Of a stretch of 64,000 nucleotides of DNA, positions 25,153 through 34,482 are shown piece after piece. The first letter of the stretch is position 1. Every line of letters begins with the position of its first letter. The stretch is from an uncultured Bacteroidia bacterium. Lineage in GTDB: Bacteria > Bacteroidota > Bacteroidia > Bacteroidales > UBA932. A model generated the notes under the pieces. It was not told where the DNA came from, ran no database searches, and worked only from the letters and a program-made list of their open reading frames with translations. Position numbers and translations under genes: made by a program. Where the stretch lies: the NCBI GenBank assembly GCA_902798975.1, contig CADBYT010000008.1:83645-147644 (forward strand), written 5' to 3'.

Positions 25153-26577
25153 CTATTTCGCTTTCTGGCGGTTGCGCCACAGCGCGGACATGTCCTCGAG
25201 GGTCTTGCCCTTGGTTTCGGGAACCATGCGCCACACGAAGAACGCGGCCAGCAGGCACATCGCGCAGTAGAGACCGTAGGTGAAAGCCGGACTCCAGGTA
25301 TAGAGCGGCACGAAGGTGGAGCTCACGATGAAGTTCGAAATCCACTGGAAGGCCACGGCGATCGCCACGGCGGCGCCACGGATCGTGTTCGGGAAGATCT
25401 CGGAGATGAGCACCCAGCAGATCGGACCCCAGCTGAACATGAAGGAAGCGGAGTAGATCATGATGCTGAGCACGCCGATGATGCCGGGCACGCCCGGAAC
25501 AGCATCCGCGAGAGCCACACCGAGGGCGCCCAGGGCCATGCCCAGGGAGCCGGTGATCAGCAGCGGCTTGCGGCCGAGCTTCTCCACGGTGAAGATGGCG
25601 ACCAGCGTGAAGCTGATGTTCACGATACCCATCATGACGGTCTGCGTCATCGGATTGCCCATGCCCATCGACTCGAAGATGCGCGGCGCGAAATACAGCA
25701 CGGCGTTGATACCGACGAACTGCTGGAACACGCTGAGCATGCAGCCGATGAAGATGACCACGAAGCCATAGGCCATCAGCTTCTCCTTCTTCTCCACGAC
25801 GGTGTTCTTGATATCGGTGAGAATCTGGCTGGCTGCAGTCTGGCCGTTGATACGGGCCAGAACGGCCAGGGCCTTGTCATGCTGGCCGGACATCACGAGG
25901 TAACGCGGCGTCTCCGGCACGAGCAGGATCAGCAGGGTAAAGAGACCCGCCGGCACGCACTCGGAGCCAAACATCAGACGCCAGCCCACCTGGTTCGTCC
26001 ACTCAACGATGGCGGGATCATTCTTGTGCGACTGGAGGATGAGGAAGTTCACGAAGTAAACGACCAGCTGGCCGAAGATGATCGCGAACTGGTTCCAGGA
26101 CACCAGCGTGCCGCGCTTGTTGGCCGGGGCCACTTCGGCAATGTACATCGGGCAGATGGCGGAAGCCATACCCACGCCGATGCCGCCGAGCACGCGGTAA
26201 AGGTTGAACGCCACCCAGAGGGACTGGGTGGGCACGCCCTTCTCGAAGAACAGGAACTCCGGATAATAGGAACCGGCGGCGCTCAGGAAGAAGCAGATAC
26301 CCGCGACAAACAGGCTTTTCTTGCGACCGAAACGGCCGGCCATCAAACCGGAGATCGCGCTACCGATGATGCAACCGATCAGCGCGCTGGAAGAGGTGAA
26401 GCCGTGCAGGAAATCGGTGTAAGTGAAGTCTGAGGCGCTCTCGAAGAACGCCTGCAGACCTCGCTCAGCACCGGAAATCACGGCCGTATCGTATCCGAAC
26501 AGCAGGCCGCCGAGCACGGCGACGAGCACGATCGAAAACAGATACCCACCTGATCCCTTATCTTGCTGGACAGCCAT
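25153..26577 (-). CDS. xylE: Sugar:proton symporter of the MFS, XylE-like
   Basis: The 474-residue transporter has 12 hydrophobic segments and the sugar-porter signatures: GYDTAVISGAE in TM1, GRFGRKK between TM2 and TM3, RVLGGIGVGMAS, PETPRYL after TM6, and PETKGKTLE at the end. Gene order xylB-xylA-xylE makes D-xylose the likely substrate. Its ATG overlaps the xylA stop by one base (TAATG), so it is translated with xylA. It imports sugar across the inner membrane using the proton gradient. Confidence 0.92.
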   Translation of the reverse strand: MAVQQDKGSGGYLFSIVLVAVLGGLLFGYDTAVISGAERGLQAFFESASDFTYTDFLHGFTSSSALIGCIIGSAISGLMAGRFGRKKSLFVAGICFFLSAAGSYYPEFLFFEKGVPTQSLWVAFNLYRVLGGIGVGMASAICPMYIAEVAPANKRGTLVSWNQFAIIFGQLVVYFVNFLILQSHKNDPAIVEWTNQVGWRLMFGSECVPAGLFTLLILLVPETPRYLVMSGQHDKALAVLARINGQTAASQILTDIKNTVVEKKEKLMAYGFVVIFIGCMLSVFQQFVGINAVLYFAPRIFESMGMGNPMTQTVMMGIVNISFTLVAIFTVEKLGRKPLLITGSLGMALGALGVALADAVPGVPGIIGVLSIMIYSASFMFSWGPICWVLISEIFPNTIRGAAVAIAVAFQWISNFIVSSTFVPLYTWSPAFTYGLYCAMCLLAAFFVWRMVPETKGKTLEDMSALWRNRQKAK

Positions 26578-27896
26578 TATTTCGCGTACAGGTTCAGAAG
26601 GGTTTCATACAGCTCCTGCTTGCCGGAAGCAGCCACGACCGTACCGTTCTTCTTGGCATAGTCATAGAGCTCCTCAAGCGTGGCCTTGCCTTCCTCGAAC
26701 TTCTTGCCGAGGCCGCTGTCGAAGGAAGCGTAACGCTCCTTGACCATCTCGCAGATCGGGCTCTCCTCGAGCACGGCGGCTGCGTTGAGCAGGGCGTGGG
26801 CCATGGCGTCCATAGCGCTGATGTGGGCAATGAAGATGTCCTCAGGATCCGTGGAGGAACGACGGAGCTTGGCGTCGAAGTTGGTACCACCGTCCTTGAA
26901 GCCGCCGTTGCGGATGATCTGCATCATGGCCTGGGTGAGATCGTAAGGATCCACCGGGAACTGGTCGGTATCCCAGCCGTTCTGGGCGTCGCCGCGGTTG
27001 GCGTCGATGCTGCCGAGGAAACCGTTGTCGACGGCCACGGTGAGCTCATGCTCGAAGGTGTGGCCGGCGAGGGTGGCGTGGTTGACCTCGATGTTCACCT
27101 TGAAGTCCTTGTCAAGACCATTGGCGCGCAGGAAACCGATCACGGTCTCGGTGTCGACGTCATACTGGTGCTTGGTCGGCTCCATCGGCTTCGGCTCGAT
27201 GAGGAAGGTGCCCTTGAAACCATTGGCGCGAGCGTAGTCGCGGGCAGCGGTGAGCATCTTGGCCAGGTGGTCCTTCTCGCGCTGCATCTGGGTGTTCAGC
27301 AGGCTGTAGTAACCCTCACGGCCACCCCAGAACACATAACCGGTGCCGCCCAGCTTGATGGTGGCGTCGATGGCGTTCTTGATCTGGAGAGCGGCACGGG
27401 CGACGATGTCGAACTGCGGGTTGGTGGCGGCGCCGTTCATGTAGCGCTTGTTGCCGAACACGTTGGCGGTACCCCACAGGTTCTTGATGCCGGTGGCCTT
27501 CTGCTTCTCGAGCAGGTAGTCCGTGATGTCCTTCATGCGGGCCTCGTACTCGGCGATGTCCTCGGTGTCCTCCACCAGGTCGATATCGTGGAAGCAGTAG
27601 TAACCGATACCGAGCTTCTCCATGATCTCGAAGCCGGCGTCAGCCTTCTCGCGGGCGCGGGTGTAAGGGCAGTCTGCCTTGTCCCACTCATAGCTGCGGG
27701 TCTGGCCGCCGAACGGGTCACCGGACGCCTGGCCGAGGGTGTGCCACCAGGCCATGGCGAACTTGAACCAGTCCTTCATCTTTTTGCCGCAGACAACCTG
27801 ATCGGCATTGTAATAATGGAAAGCAAGGGGATTCTTGGAATCCGGGCCTTCGAATTTGATTTTCCCAATACCAGGGAAGTACTCTTTGTTTGCCAT
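26577..27896 (-). CDS. xylA: Xylose isomerase
   Basis: The 439-residue enzyme converts D-xylose to D-xylulose. Active-site blocks are visible: the catalytic His in [37 protein letters not shown] for metal 1 and the C-terminal [13 protein letters not shown] with the metal-2 Asp. The frame is open to 28004, but the ATG at 27896 ([11 protein letters not shown]) is the family start. It lies between xylB (41 bases upstream) and xylE (1-base overlap). Confidence 0.96.
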   Translation of the reverse strand: MANKEYFPGIGKIKFEGPDSKNPLAFHYYNADQVVCGKKMKDWFKFAMAWWHTLGQASGDPFGGQTRSYEWDKADCPYTRAREKADAGFEIMEKLGIGYYCFHDIDLVEDTEDIAEYEARMKDITDYLLEKQKATGIKNLWGTANVFGNKRYMNGAATNPQFDIVARAALQIKNAIDATIKLGGTGYVFWGGREGYYSLLNTQMQREKDHLAKMLTAARDYARANGFKGTFLIEPKPMEPTKHQYDVDTETVIGFLRANGLDKDFKVNIEVNHATLAGHTFEHELTVAVDNGFLGSIDANRGDAQNGWDTDQFPVDPYDLTQAMMQIIRNGGFKDGGTNFDAKLRRSSTDPEDIFIAHISAMDAMAHALLNAAAVLEESPICEMVKERYASFDSGLGKKFEEGKATLEELYDYAKKNGTVVAASGKQELYETLLNLYAK

Positions 27897-27937
27897 AATA
27901 AAATAGTGATAAGTGATTATTGGATTAGTTTGATTGT

Positions 27938-29422
27938 TTACTTGAGTGCATTGCCGAGCTCCTGCTTCCAGTGGCCGTAGGTCTCTTCGAGCGGTTTCTT
28001 CCATTCCGCCTCCGGCTCGATGGTGTCGAGCTTTTCAAGCGTGGAGAAAGCCTCCTTGGTAGTCTTGTAGATACCGGCTCCGAGCGCGGCGCCGCGGGCA
28101 GCGCCCAGCGAACCGTCGGTGTCGAAGAGCTCGATGCGCGCATCGCACAGCGTGGCGAGCGTCGAGCGGAACAGCGGGCTGAGGAACAGATTGGCCTTGC
28201 CGGCGCGGATCACATCTGGCTTCAGGCCCATCTCCTTCATGATGTCGATACCGTAGCGGAAGGAAAATGCGATACCTTCCTGGACAGCGCGGAGGATGTG
28301 CGCCTTGCTGTGGCGGACCAGGTCGAGACCCACCATGCGGGCACCCGTCGTGCGGTTCGCGAGAACACGCTCGGCTCCGTTGCCGAAAGGCAGAACAAGC
28401 AAGCCGTCAGAACCGACGGGGGCCGTAAAGGCGAGTTTGGTCATTTCCGGATATGAAAGATCCGGAGCGATGTTGCGGCGTGCCCAGGAATTCATGATGC
28501 CGGTACCGTTGATGCACAGCAATACTCCCAGACGCGGCTGTTCCACACTCGCGGAGGTGACATGCAGGAAGGTGTTGACGCGGGACTGCGGGTCGGCCTT
28601 CGGCACATCGGTCACGCCGTACACGACGCCGCTGGTACCGCCGGTCGCGGCAATCTCGCCCGGCTCGAGGACGTCCAGGGAGAAGGCGTTGTTCGGCTGG
28701 TCGCCGGCGCGGTAGGACACGGGGATGCCGGCCGGGAGGCCCAGCTCCTTCGCGACCGCGGCGGTCACGTGGCCCTGGTCGCCGATGGCCTGCACCACCG
28801 GACAGAACTTGTCGGACTCGATGCCGTAGTAGTCCGCCACGAAATGGGCGCGGCGACGGTCCACAAAGTCCCAGAGGATGCCCTCGGACATACCCGTGGC
28901 CGTGGTCGTGGCCTCGCCGGTCAGGCGGAAGGCGATATAGTCGCCCGGGAGCATGAAGCGCCAGATCCTGGCGTACACGTCCGGTTCGTTGCGCTTCACC
29001 CAGGCCAGCTTGGAAGCCGTGAAGTTACCCGGCGAATTGAGCAGGTGCTCCATGCAGCGGTCATATCCGATGGCCTGCAGGGCCTCGGCGCCGATGGACA
29101 CGGCGCGGGAGTCACACCAGATGATGGCGTCGCGCACCAGCTCGCCGTCCTTGTCCAGCGCCACCAGGCCGTGCATCTGGTAGGAGATACCGATCGACTG
29201 CACCTTGCCCAGGTCGAAGCCGGCAGAGGCCATCTCCTTGATGCCCTCGGACATATATTTCCACCAGGACTTCGGGTCCTGCTCCGCCCAACCCTTACGG
29301 ACGGCCTTGATGGGCGCCTCCGTTTTGGGGTTGGTGGCCGAACATACACATTTGCCGCTCGTGACGTCGAGCAGCGCTACTTTGACGGATGAAGATCCGA
29401 CGTCGATTCCCAATGAGTACAT
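27938..29422 (-). CDS. xylB: Xylulokinase
   Basis: The 494-residue FGGY-family kinase phosphorylates D-xylulose to the 5-phosphate for the pentose phosphate pathway. It has the N-terminal phosphate loop [16 protein letters not shown], the FGGY middle region ([11 protein letters not shown]) and the C-terminal ATP site ([15 protein letters not shown]). The ATG at 29422 (MYSLGIDVG) is preferred over an upstream TTG at 29440, which falls at the transcript start predicted from the box at 29446. First gene of xylBAE. No XylR lies next to it. Confidence 0.94.
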   Translation of the reverse strand: MYSLGIDVGSSSVKVALLDVTSGKCVCSATNPKTEAPIKAVRKGWAEQDPKSWWKYMSEGIKEMASAGFDLGKVQSIGISYQMHGLVALDKDGELVRDAIIWCDSRAVSIGAEALQAIGYDRCMEHLLNSPGNFTASKLAWVKRNEPDVYARIWRFMLPGDYIAFRLTGEATTTATGMSEGILWDFVDRRRAHFVADYYGIESDKFCPVVQAIGDQGHVTAAVAKELGLPAGIPVSYRAGDQPNNAFSLDVLEPGEIAATGGTSGVVYGVTDVPKADPQSRVNTFLHVTSASVEQPRLGVLLCINGTGIMNSWARRNIAPDLSYPEMTKLAFTAPVGSDGLLVLPFGNGAERVLANRTTGARMVGLDLVRHSKAHILRAVQEGIAFSFRYGIDIMKEMGLKPDVIRAGKANLFLSPLFRSTLATLCDARIELFDTDGSLGAARGAALGAGIYKTTKEAFSTLEKLDTIEPEAEWKKPLEETYGHWKQELGNALK

Positions 29423-29445
29423 ATCTTCGTAATGTTTCAAGTTGT

Positions 29446-29453
29446 CAAATTTA
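29446..29453 (-). promoter_or_regulatory. -7 box (TAAATTTG) of the xylBAE operon
   Basis: Minus-strand TAAATTTG 23 bases before the xylB ATG. It is 12 bases from the plus-strand tRNA promoter, so the two may compete. Confidence 0.55.
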
Positions 29454-29465
29454 CGAATATTTTGC

Positions 29466-29473
29466 TATATTTG
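29466..29473 (+). promoter_or_regulatory. -7 box (TATATTTG) of the tRNA-Gly transcript
   Basis: TATATTTG places the transcript start near 29480, just before the leader hairpin at 29481. Confidence 0.55.
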
Positions 29474-29480
29474 CATCGGG

Positions 29481-29523
29481 ATTGAATCAAATTCTTCCCA
29501 AAGATTTTTGAATCTGATTCAAT
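29481..29523 (+). other. Leader hairpin ahead of tRNA-Gly
   Basis: ATTGAATCAAATTC (29481-29494) pairs with GAATCTGATTCAAT (29510-29523), 14 bp with one mismatch and a 15-base loop. It begins at the predicted transcript start and ends 10 bases before the tRNA. A role in processing or as a protein site is possible. Confidence 0.5.
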
Positions 29524-29533
29524 GACGCACTTA

Positions 29534-29604
29534 GCAGGATTAGCACATCGGTAGTGCATTGGCTTCCCAAGCCAAGGAGGAGGGTTCGACTCCCTTATCC
29601 TGCT
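29534..29604 (+). tRNA. tRNA-Gly (CCC anticodon)
   Basis: The full cloverleaf folds: acceptor GCAGGAT/ATCCTGC, D stem GCAC/GTGC, anticodon stem TTGGC/GCCAA with loop TTCCCAA and anticodon CCC at 29566-29568, T stem GAGGG/CCCTT with loop TTCGACT. The discriminator base is T and CCA is not encoded. It reads GGG codons. Confidence 0.95.
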
Positions 29605-29609
29605 CCGGG

Positions 29610-29634
29610 ATCCGGCCGCCAGCGCCGGATTTTT
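29610..29634 (+). terminator. Intrinsic terminator/attenuator between tRNA-Gly and menG
   Basis: ATCCGGC pairs with GCCGGAT across a 7-base loop, then TTTTT. It ends only 13 bases before the menG ATG, which has no promoter of its own in view, so readthrough may feed menG. Confidence 0.65.
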
Positions 29635-29646
29635 CATTTCAGGACC

Positions 29647-30369
29647 ATGCCGCAAAAAGAGATAATCCAGCAGATGTTCGACGGGATCGCCCCCGAGTAC
29701 GACCGCCTCAACCACCTCATGTCCTTCGGGGTGGACCGCAGCTGGCGCCGCCGCGCGCTGCGGGAAATCATCACCCCCGCGCATCCCCAGCAGCTGCTCG
29801 ACATCGCCTGCGGCACCGGCGACTTCGCCCTCGCGCAGGCCCGCCGCATGCATCCCGACAGCCACATCACCGGACTGGACCTCTCCGAAGGCATGCTCGC
29901 CGTGATGCGCGACAAGGTGCAGAAGGCAGGATTGGACGAACGGATTTCCTGCGAGCAGGGGGACAGTGAGGCCATGCGCTTCGAGGGCGGCAGCTTCGAC
30001 TGCGCCACCATCGCCTTCGGCATACGCAATTTCTCGCACCGCGAGGCCGCCCTGCAGGAGATCCTGCGTGTGCTCAAGCCCGGCGGGCGTCTGGTCATCC
30101 TGGAACTCTCCGTCCCGGAGAACAAGCTTCTCCGCTGGGGCTACAACCTCTATTTCATGCATTTCGTGCCCTGGATCGGCGGGCTCATTTCCGGCGACAA
30201 AGCCGCCTACAAATACCTCCCCGCCTCGGTGCAGGCCTTCCCCGGCCGCCGCGAATGGACGGCCACGATGACGCGCTGCGGCTACGCGAATGTCCGTCAC
30301 CGCGCCTTTACCTTCGGCCTCTGCCGTATGTACATCGGAGAAAAATCAATGGCCGATACCCGCCAGTAG
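29647..30369 (+). CDS. menG: Demethylmenaquinone methyltransferase (MenG/UbiE)
   Basis: The 240-residue class I methyltransferase performs the last step of menaquinone synthesis. UbiE signatures are clear: FDGIAPEYDRLNHLMSFGVD, SAM motif LDIACGTGDFAL, GLDLSEGML, the motif FGIRNFSHREAALQE and LKPGGRLVILELS. Start is the ATG at 29647 with AGGA five bases before. It follows the tRNA-Gly terminator closely. Its last 24 bases overlap the end of menA on the other strand, an arrangement that pairs two genes of one pathway. Confidence 0.94.
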   Translation: MPQKEIIQQMFDGIAPEYDRLNHLMSFGVDRSWRRRALREIITPAHPQQLLDIACGTGDFALAQARRMHPDSHITGLDLSEGMLAVMRDKVQKAGLDERISCEQGDSEAMRFEGGSFDCATIAFGIRNFSHREAALQEILRVLKPGGRLVILELSVPENKLLRWGYNLYFMHFVPWIGGLISGDKAAYKYLPASVQAFPGRREWTATMTRCGYANVRHRAFTFGLCRMYIGEKSMADTRQ

Positions 30370-31233
30370 CGCGAACACGAACGTACTCACCACCAGCAGC
30401 GGCAGCATCGGATCCAGCGCCCGGTCCTCCCGCGCCCACACGCCCTTCAGGTGCAGGGCAAAACTTCCCAGCGTGCAGACATACAGAAAACTCAGCCAGC
30501 TTTCCGCAGTCAGCACCGCGTACACCGTCATCAGCACCCAGCCCGCCGAAATCAGCAGCGTCTGGTAGATGCGCGCGCGGCGGCCTCCCAGCTTGATGGC
30601 TACGGTCATGCGCGTCGCGGCATCGCTCTTCATGTCGCGGATGTTGTTGACATTCAGCACCGCAACGCTGAAGCAGCCGATGGACGCGGCCGGCAGCAGG
30701 ATCATCCGGTCCCATTCCAGGCAAGCCAGGAAATAGCCTCCGCACACGGTCGCAAGGCCGAAAAAGATGAAAACGAAAATATCCCCGAGGCCCCGGTAGC
30801 CGTAGGGGTTCTTGCCGAGCGTATAATGCATCGCAGCCCAGACGGCGGCGGCGCCCAGCAGCAGGAACGCGACGGGCAGCGGCGCGAACAGCGTCCCGAA
30901 GGCGCTCCACACCATGCCGGCGCCCAGCAGGCAGCACAGCACGGCGACGCAGCCGATCAGCCGCTTCATTTCCGGGACGGTCATCTCCCCGTCCTGGATA
31001 GAATAATGGATACCCTGCCGGTCGGAGCGGTCCGTCCCGTGCAGGGTATCCCCCAATTCATTCGAAAGATTGCTCAGGATCTGCAGGCAGACCGTCGTCA
31101 GCACCAGCAGGGTGACGGTCAGCCAGCTGAGCGCATGCCCCTTCGCCGCCAGGAGCACCCCGAGGGCGATCCCGGCGAGCGAGAGCGGCAAAGTGCGAAG
31201 CCGCATCGAACGGATACAGGCTTTCGCGGTCAT
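30346..31233 (-). CDS. menA: 1,4-dihydroxy-2-naphthoate polyprenyltransferase
   Basis: The 295-residue UbiA-family membrane enzyme attaches the prenyl chain to dihydroxynaphthoate, giving demethylmenaquinone, the substrate of the convergent menG. About eight or nine hydrophobic helices are present. The first Asp-rich motif reads NELGDTLHGTDRSDRQG and the second region reads NVNNIRDMKSDAATRM. The ATG is one base after the stop of the upstream M16 peptidase gene, so both share a transcript. Confidence 0.92.
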   Translation of the reverse strand: MTAKACIRSMRLRTLPLSLAGIALGVLLAAKGHALSWLTVTLLVLTTVCLQILSNLSNELGDTLHGTDRSDRQGIHYSIQDGEMTVPEMKRLIGCVAVLCCLLGAGMVWSAFGTLFAPLPVAFLLLGAAAVWAAMHYTLGKNPYGYRGLGDIFVFIFFGLATVCGGYFLACLEWDRMILLPAASIGCFSVAVLNVNNIRDMKSDAATRMTVAIKLGGRRARIYQTLLISAGWVLMTVYAVLTAESWLSFLYVCTLGSFALHLKGVWAREDRALDPMLPLLVVSTFVFALLAGIGH

Positions 31234-31234
31234 G

Positions 31235-34138
31235 CTAGTAACCGAAGATCTCTTCGAGGCTCAGCGTCTGCACAGGCCCGAGCGTGGACAGGAACTTGGT
31301 ATCCAGGTCCTTGATGTCGCCGAGGATCGCATAGGTGTAGTTGCGGTCCTTGACCCACTTCTGCTGGGTGGCCACCACATCGGCGAGCGTTGCCTTCTGG
31401 GCGGTCTCGAAGATGGCCTTGGTGTCCGGCTCGGACAGGCCGAGGCGGCGATAGGTCAGGTAGCTGCGGAGCACGTCCATCCCCGTCGTGCGCTGGGTGC
31501 GCAGGCGGCTGAGCAGGGCTTCTTTCGCCACGGCGAAGGAAGCCTCGGACTCCGGCATGTTGTTGATGATTTCGTCGAAAGCCTCGACCGCCTGGCGCAT
31601 CTTGTCATTCTGCGTGGCGATGAAGGCCATGAACGAATAGGTGTCATCCTTGAAGCTCGGCTCGTTCAGGTAGGCTTGCGCGCTATAGGCCAAGCCGCGC
31701 GCCTCGCGCATCTCCTGGAACACGACGGTGTTCATACCGCCGCCGAAGTACTCGTTGTACATCGCGATATCGCCAGCGTTCGCGACATCATAAGCCTCGC
31801 CGCGGTTGGACACCTGGAGGTAGTAGATTTGCGCGGCGTCGTACTGCGCCATCACCACGCGGTTGGTCGGGGTGAGCAGCTCGGTCGGATACTGCTCCGG
31901 CAGGATCTGCGCGCCTTCGGCCACGTAGTGGGCGTCGGCGAGCGAGGACTTGAGTTCGCTCTCGGACATCGGGCCGTAGTAGAGGATCTCGTGGCCGAGA
32001 TTGAAAACCTCACGCACCTTGCCGAGGAGCTGCTCGGAAGTCAGCGCCATCAGGGCGTCGTTGGTCAGGGTCGTGGCCTTGATGAAGTCGGGACCGTAGT
32101 AGATATAGCGCTGCAGGGCGCTGAAGCAGCTGCGTTGCGCCTGCTTGCTGTCGGCGCGGTCCTTGATCATATCTGCCTTCAGGTTGGCCAGGATGGTCTC
32201 GTCGGGCACGGCGTTCTGCACCAGGTTCTCCACCAGGCGCAGCGCTTCGGCCATATTCTCGGACAGGCCGCTGACGCGGATCGAGCTCGAGGTGGAACCG
32301 GCGCCACCGCTGTAGCTGCAGGCCAGGGCGTACATCTTGGACGCCATCTCCTCGGCGCTCATATCCGGGGTGCCCAGGTAGCTGAGGTAATTCATCGCCA
32401 GGCCAAGGGCCGGATCCTGCTGCGTGCCCTTGTTGTAGACGAGCTGCAGGTTGAACACGTCGTTCAGGTCGTTCTTCTTGTAGAGCACCTCGGCGCCCTC
32501 GGTCAGGGTGAACTTGGCCATATCCTTGTCGAAGTCGACGAACACCGGCTCGATCGGCTTCACCTCGCTGTTCTGGATCTCGGTCAGGAAGGCGCTGGTC
32601 TGGTCGCGGTTGGTCACGATCGGGGTGATCTTCGGCGCGGAGACCTTCTGCACGGTCTTGTCCTCACCCTGGCGCTTGTACACCACCGCGTAGGCATTCT
32701 CTCCGAGGTATTCATTCGCGAAGGCGATGACATCCTCCTTGGTCACGGCCGCCAGGCGGTCGATGTCCTTGCAGGCGTCCTTCCAGGGAATGCCGTTGAT
32801 GAAGGCGGTCACGTAGTTCTGTGCGCGGGAGGTATTGTCCTCCAGCTGGCGCATCTTGTTCAGTTTGATGTTGTTGACGGTCGCCTCGAGGAGGGCCTCG
32901 TCAAAGTCGCCGCTGCGCAGTTTCGCCACCTCGGCGAGGATCAGGTCGCGGACTTCCTCCAGGCTCTGGCCCTGCTTCGGGCCGCCCAGGGCGAGGAAAT
33001 AGCTGTAGTCAGCCTGGGCCTCATAGCCGCCGTAGACGTACAGCGCTTTCTGCAGCTGGTTCACGTCCAGATCCATCAGGCCGGCCTGGCCGTTGTAGAG
33101 GACGGCGCCGGCGATCTCGGCCACGGCCGCTGTCTTCAGGTCGGACGGGGCGGGCAGGCGCCAGCTCAGGGCGAGGTTCTCGGCCTCCAGGCCGTACACT
33201 TCCTTCACGATGGGCTCCGTGATCGGGGCCTCCGGCTCGAACTGGAGCTTCGGGATATTCGGATTCGGCTCCCAGTCGCCGAAGTACTTCTCGATCGCAG
33301 CCACCATCTCGTCCGGATCGAAGTCGCCCGACACACAGACGGCGATGTTGTTCGGAACGTAATAGACGTCGTGATAATTCTTGACGTTGGTGATGGACGG
33401 ATTCTTCAGGTGCTCCTGGCTGCCCAGGGTGGTCTGCTGGCCGTACGGGTGGTGCGGGAAGAGTGCCTTGTCAATGGCCTCCCAGAGCTTGCGGCTGTCC
33501 TGGGTGAGGGACATGTTCTTCTCCTCGTAGATGGTCTCCAGCTCCGTGTGGAAGCCGCGGATCACGCCGTGGCGGAATCGGTCGGCCTGGATGCGGGCCC
33601 AGTTGTCGATCTGGTTCGAGGGGATGTCCTCGGTGTAGACGGTCTCATCGGCGGAGGTCCAGGCGTTGGTGCCGTCCGCGCCGATGATAGCCATCAGCTT
33701 GTCGTACTCGTTGGGAATCGCGAGCTTCGAAGCCTCGTAGCTCACCGAGTCGATCTTGTGGTAGATTGCAGCACGCTCGGCCTCGTCGGTCGTCTGGCGA
33801 TAAACCTCGAAAAGCTGTTCGATCTCGTCGAGCATCGGCTTCTCGGCCTCATAGTCCACCGTTCCGAAATGCTCCGTGCCCTTGAACATCAGGTGCTCGA
33901 AGTAGTGGGCAAGGCCCGTCGTCTCGGAAGGATCGTTCTTGCTGCCGACCTTCACAGCCATGTAGGTCTGGATGCGCGGCTGCTCTTTGTTCACGGACAT
34001 GAAGATCTTCATGCCGTTGTCCAGGGTGTAGATTTTCGTCTGCAGCGCATCGCCCGGGACGGTCTCGTAACGCTTGCAGGAAGGCATCGCTACCATCAAT
34101 GCGGCAGCGAGAAACAGAATAATGGTACGTTTGAACAT
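31235..34138 (-). CDS. M16-family zinc peptidase lipoprotein (two M16 halves)
   Basis: The 967-residue protein begins with a lipoprotein signal (MFKRTIILFLAAALMVAMPSC, lipidated Cys21). The N-terminal half has the inverted zinc motif His78-Tyr-Phe-Glu81-His82 and the downstream ELETIYEEKNM that supplies the third ligand; the C-terminal half is the usual non-catalytic clamp. Such pitrilysin-like enzymes degrade peptides in the periplasm. The frame is open to 34171, but a TATTTTTG box at 34169-34176 makes the ATG at 34138 the right start. menA follows after one base. Confidence 0.93.
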   Translation of the reverse strand: MFKRTIILFLAAALMVAMPSCKRYETVPGDALQTKIYTLDNGMKIFMSVNKEQPRIQTYMAVKVGSKNDPSETTGLAHYFEHLMFKGTEHFGTVDYEAEKPMLDEIEQLFEVYRQTTDEAERAAIYHKIDSVSYEASKLAIPNEYDKLMAIIGADGTNAWTSADETVYTEDIPSNQIDNWARIQADRFRHGVIRGFHTELETIYEEKNMSLTQDSRKLWEAIDKALFPHHPYGQQTTLGSQEHLKNPSITNVKNYHDVYYVPNNIAVCVSGDFDPDEMVAAIEKYFGDWEPNPNIPKLQFEPEAPITEPIVKEVYGLEAENLALSWRLPAPSDLKTAAVAEIAGAVLYNGQAGLMDLDVNQLQKALYVYGGYEAQADYSYFLALGGPKQGQSLEEVRDLILAEVAKLRSGDFDEALLEATVNNIKLNKMRQLEDNTSRAQNYVTAFINGIPWKDACKDIDRLAAVTKEDVIAFANEYLGENAYAVVYKRQGEDKTVQKVSAPKITPIVTNRDQTSAFLTEIQNSEVKPIEPVFVDFDKDMAKFTLTEGAEVLYKKNDLNDVFNLQLVYNKGTQQDPALGLAMNYLSYLGTPDMSAEEMASKMYALACSYSGGAGSTSSSIRVSGLSENMAEALRLVENLVQNAVPDETILANLKADMIKDRADSKQAQRSCFSALQRYIYYGPDFIKATTLTNDALMALTSEQLLGKVREVFNLGHEILYYGPMSESELKSSLADAHYVAEGAQILPEQYPTELLTPTNRVVMAQYDAAQIYYLQVSNRGEAYDVANAGDIAMYNEYFGGGMNTVVFQEMREARGLAYSAQAYLNEPSFKDDTYSFMAFIATQNDKMRQAVEAFDEIINNMPESEASFAVAKEALLSRLRTQRTTGMDVLRSYLTYRRLGLSEPDTKAIFETAQKATLADVVATQQKWVKDRNYTYAILGDIKDLDTKFLSTLGPVQTLSLEEIFGY

Positions 34139-34168
34139 AATAAGTGTGTAGTAGTCTAACCAACGCCA

Positions 34169-34176
34169 CAAAAATA
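34169..34176 (-). promoter_or_regulatory. -7 box (TATTTTTG) for the M16 peptidase/menA unit
   Basis: Minus-strand TATTTTTG, 30 bases before ATG 34138. Confidence 0.5.
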
Positions 34177-34320
34177 CAAAAAACTTCCATGCAAAATTTG
34201 CAATTTTCCCAAAATGTCTCTACTTTAGCGACGAAGTTTTTCATAGTTTAAGTTTAGGTTAAGTAACGGGGTCGTCGCAGGGATGCAACGGCCCCGTGAA
34301 TTATCTCCCTTTCCCATCGT

Positions 34321-34343
34321 TGTCATTCCGGGTTCGACCCGCC
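34321..34343 (+). repeat. Degenerate ATTCCGGG palindrome
   Basis: TGTCATTCCGGG-TTCGA-CCCG matches the repeat family at 16698 and 62761, but the last bases of the second arm are lost. Confidence 0.5.
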
Positions 34344-34482
34344 CCCCCTTCGAGGGAAGGTCCTGCTCAAAAAATCGCGCAAAACCCCGGACGGGTTGTA
34401 CACACATCTTTTTTATTTTGTATATTGCCATCGATCCGGTTCAAGCCGGAAGGAGACAAGATCGTTATCTGGTAATTCTTTC

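Larger units (their letters stand above)
34139..34482. other. 344-base intergenic region
   Basis: It holds the minus-strand M16 promoter box (34169-34176), a hairpin near 34266-34300 (ACGGGG/CCCCGT), and a decayed ATTCCGGG palindrome at 34321-34343 whose second arm has degenerated into a C run. A short minus-strand frame beginning ATGAAAAACTTC near 34244 has a good AT-rich leader but no recognisable product. No clear promoter for the lipoprotein at 34483 was found. Confidence 0.6.

Noticed and set aside
31070-34159. 1029-residue plus-strand ORF
   Set aside because: Mirror frame of the M16 peptidase gene, with no signal or domain.
34146-34244. Minus-strand frame starting MKNFVAKVETF upstream of the M16 gene
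   Set aside because: Good AT-rich leader but the M16 promoter lies inside it and no family or stop position fits a real short gene; kept only as a note in the intergenic entry.
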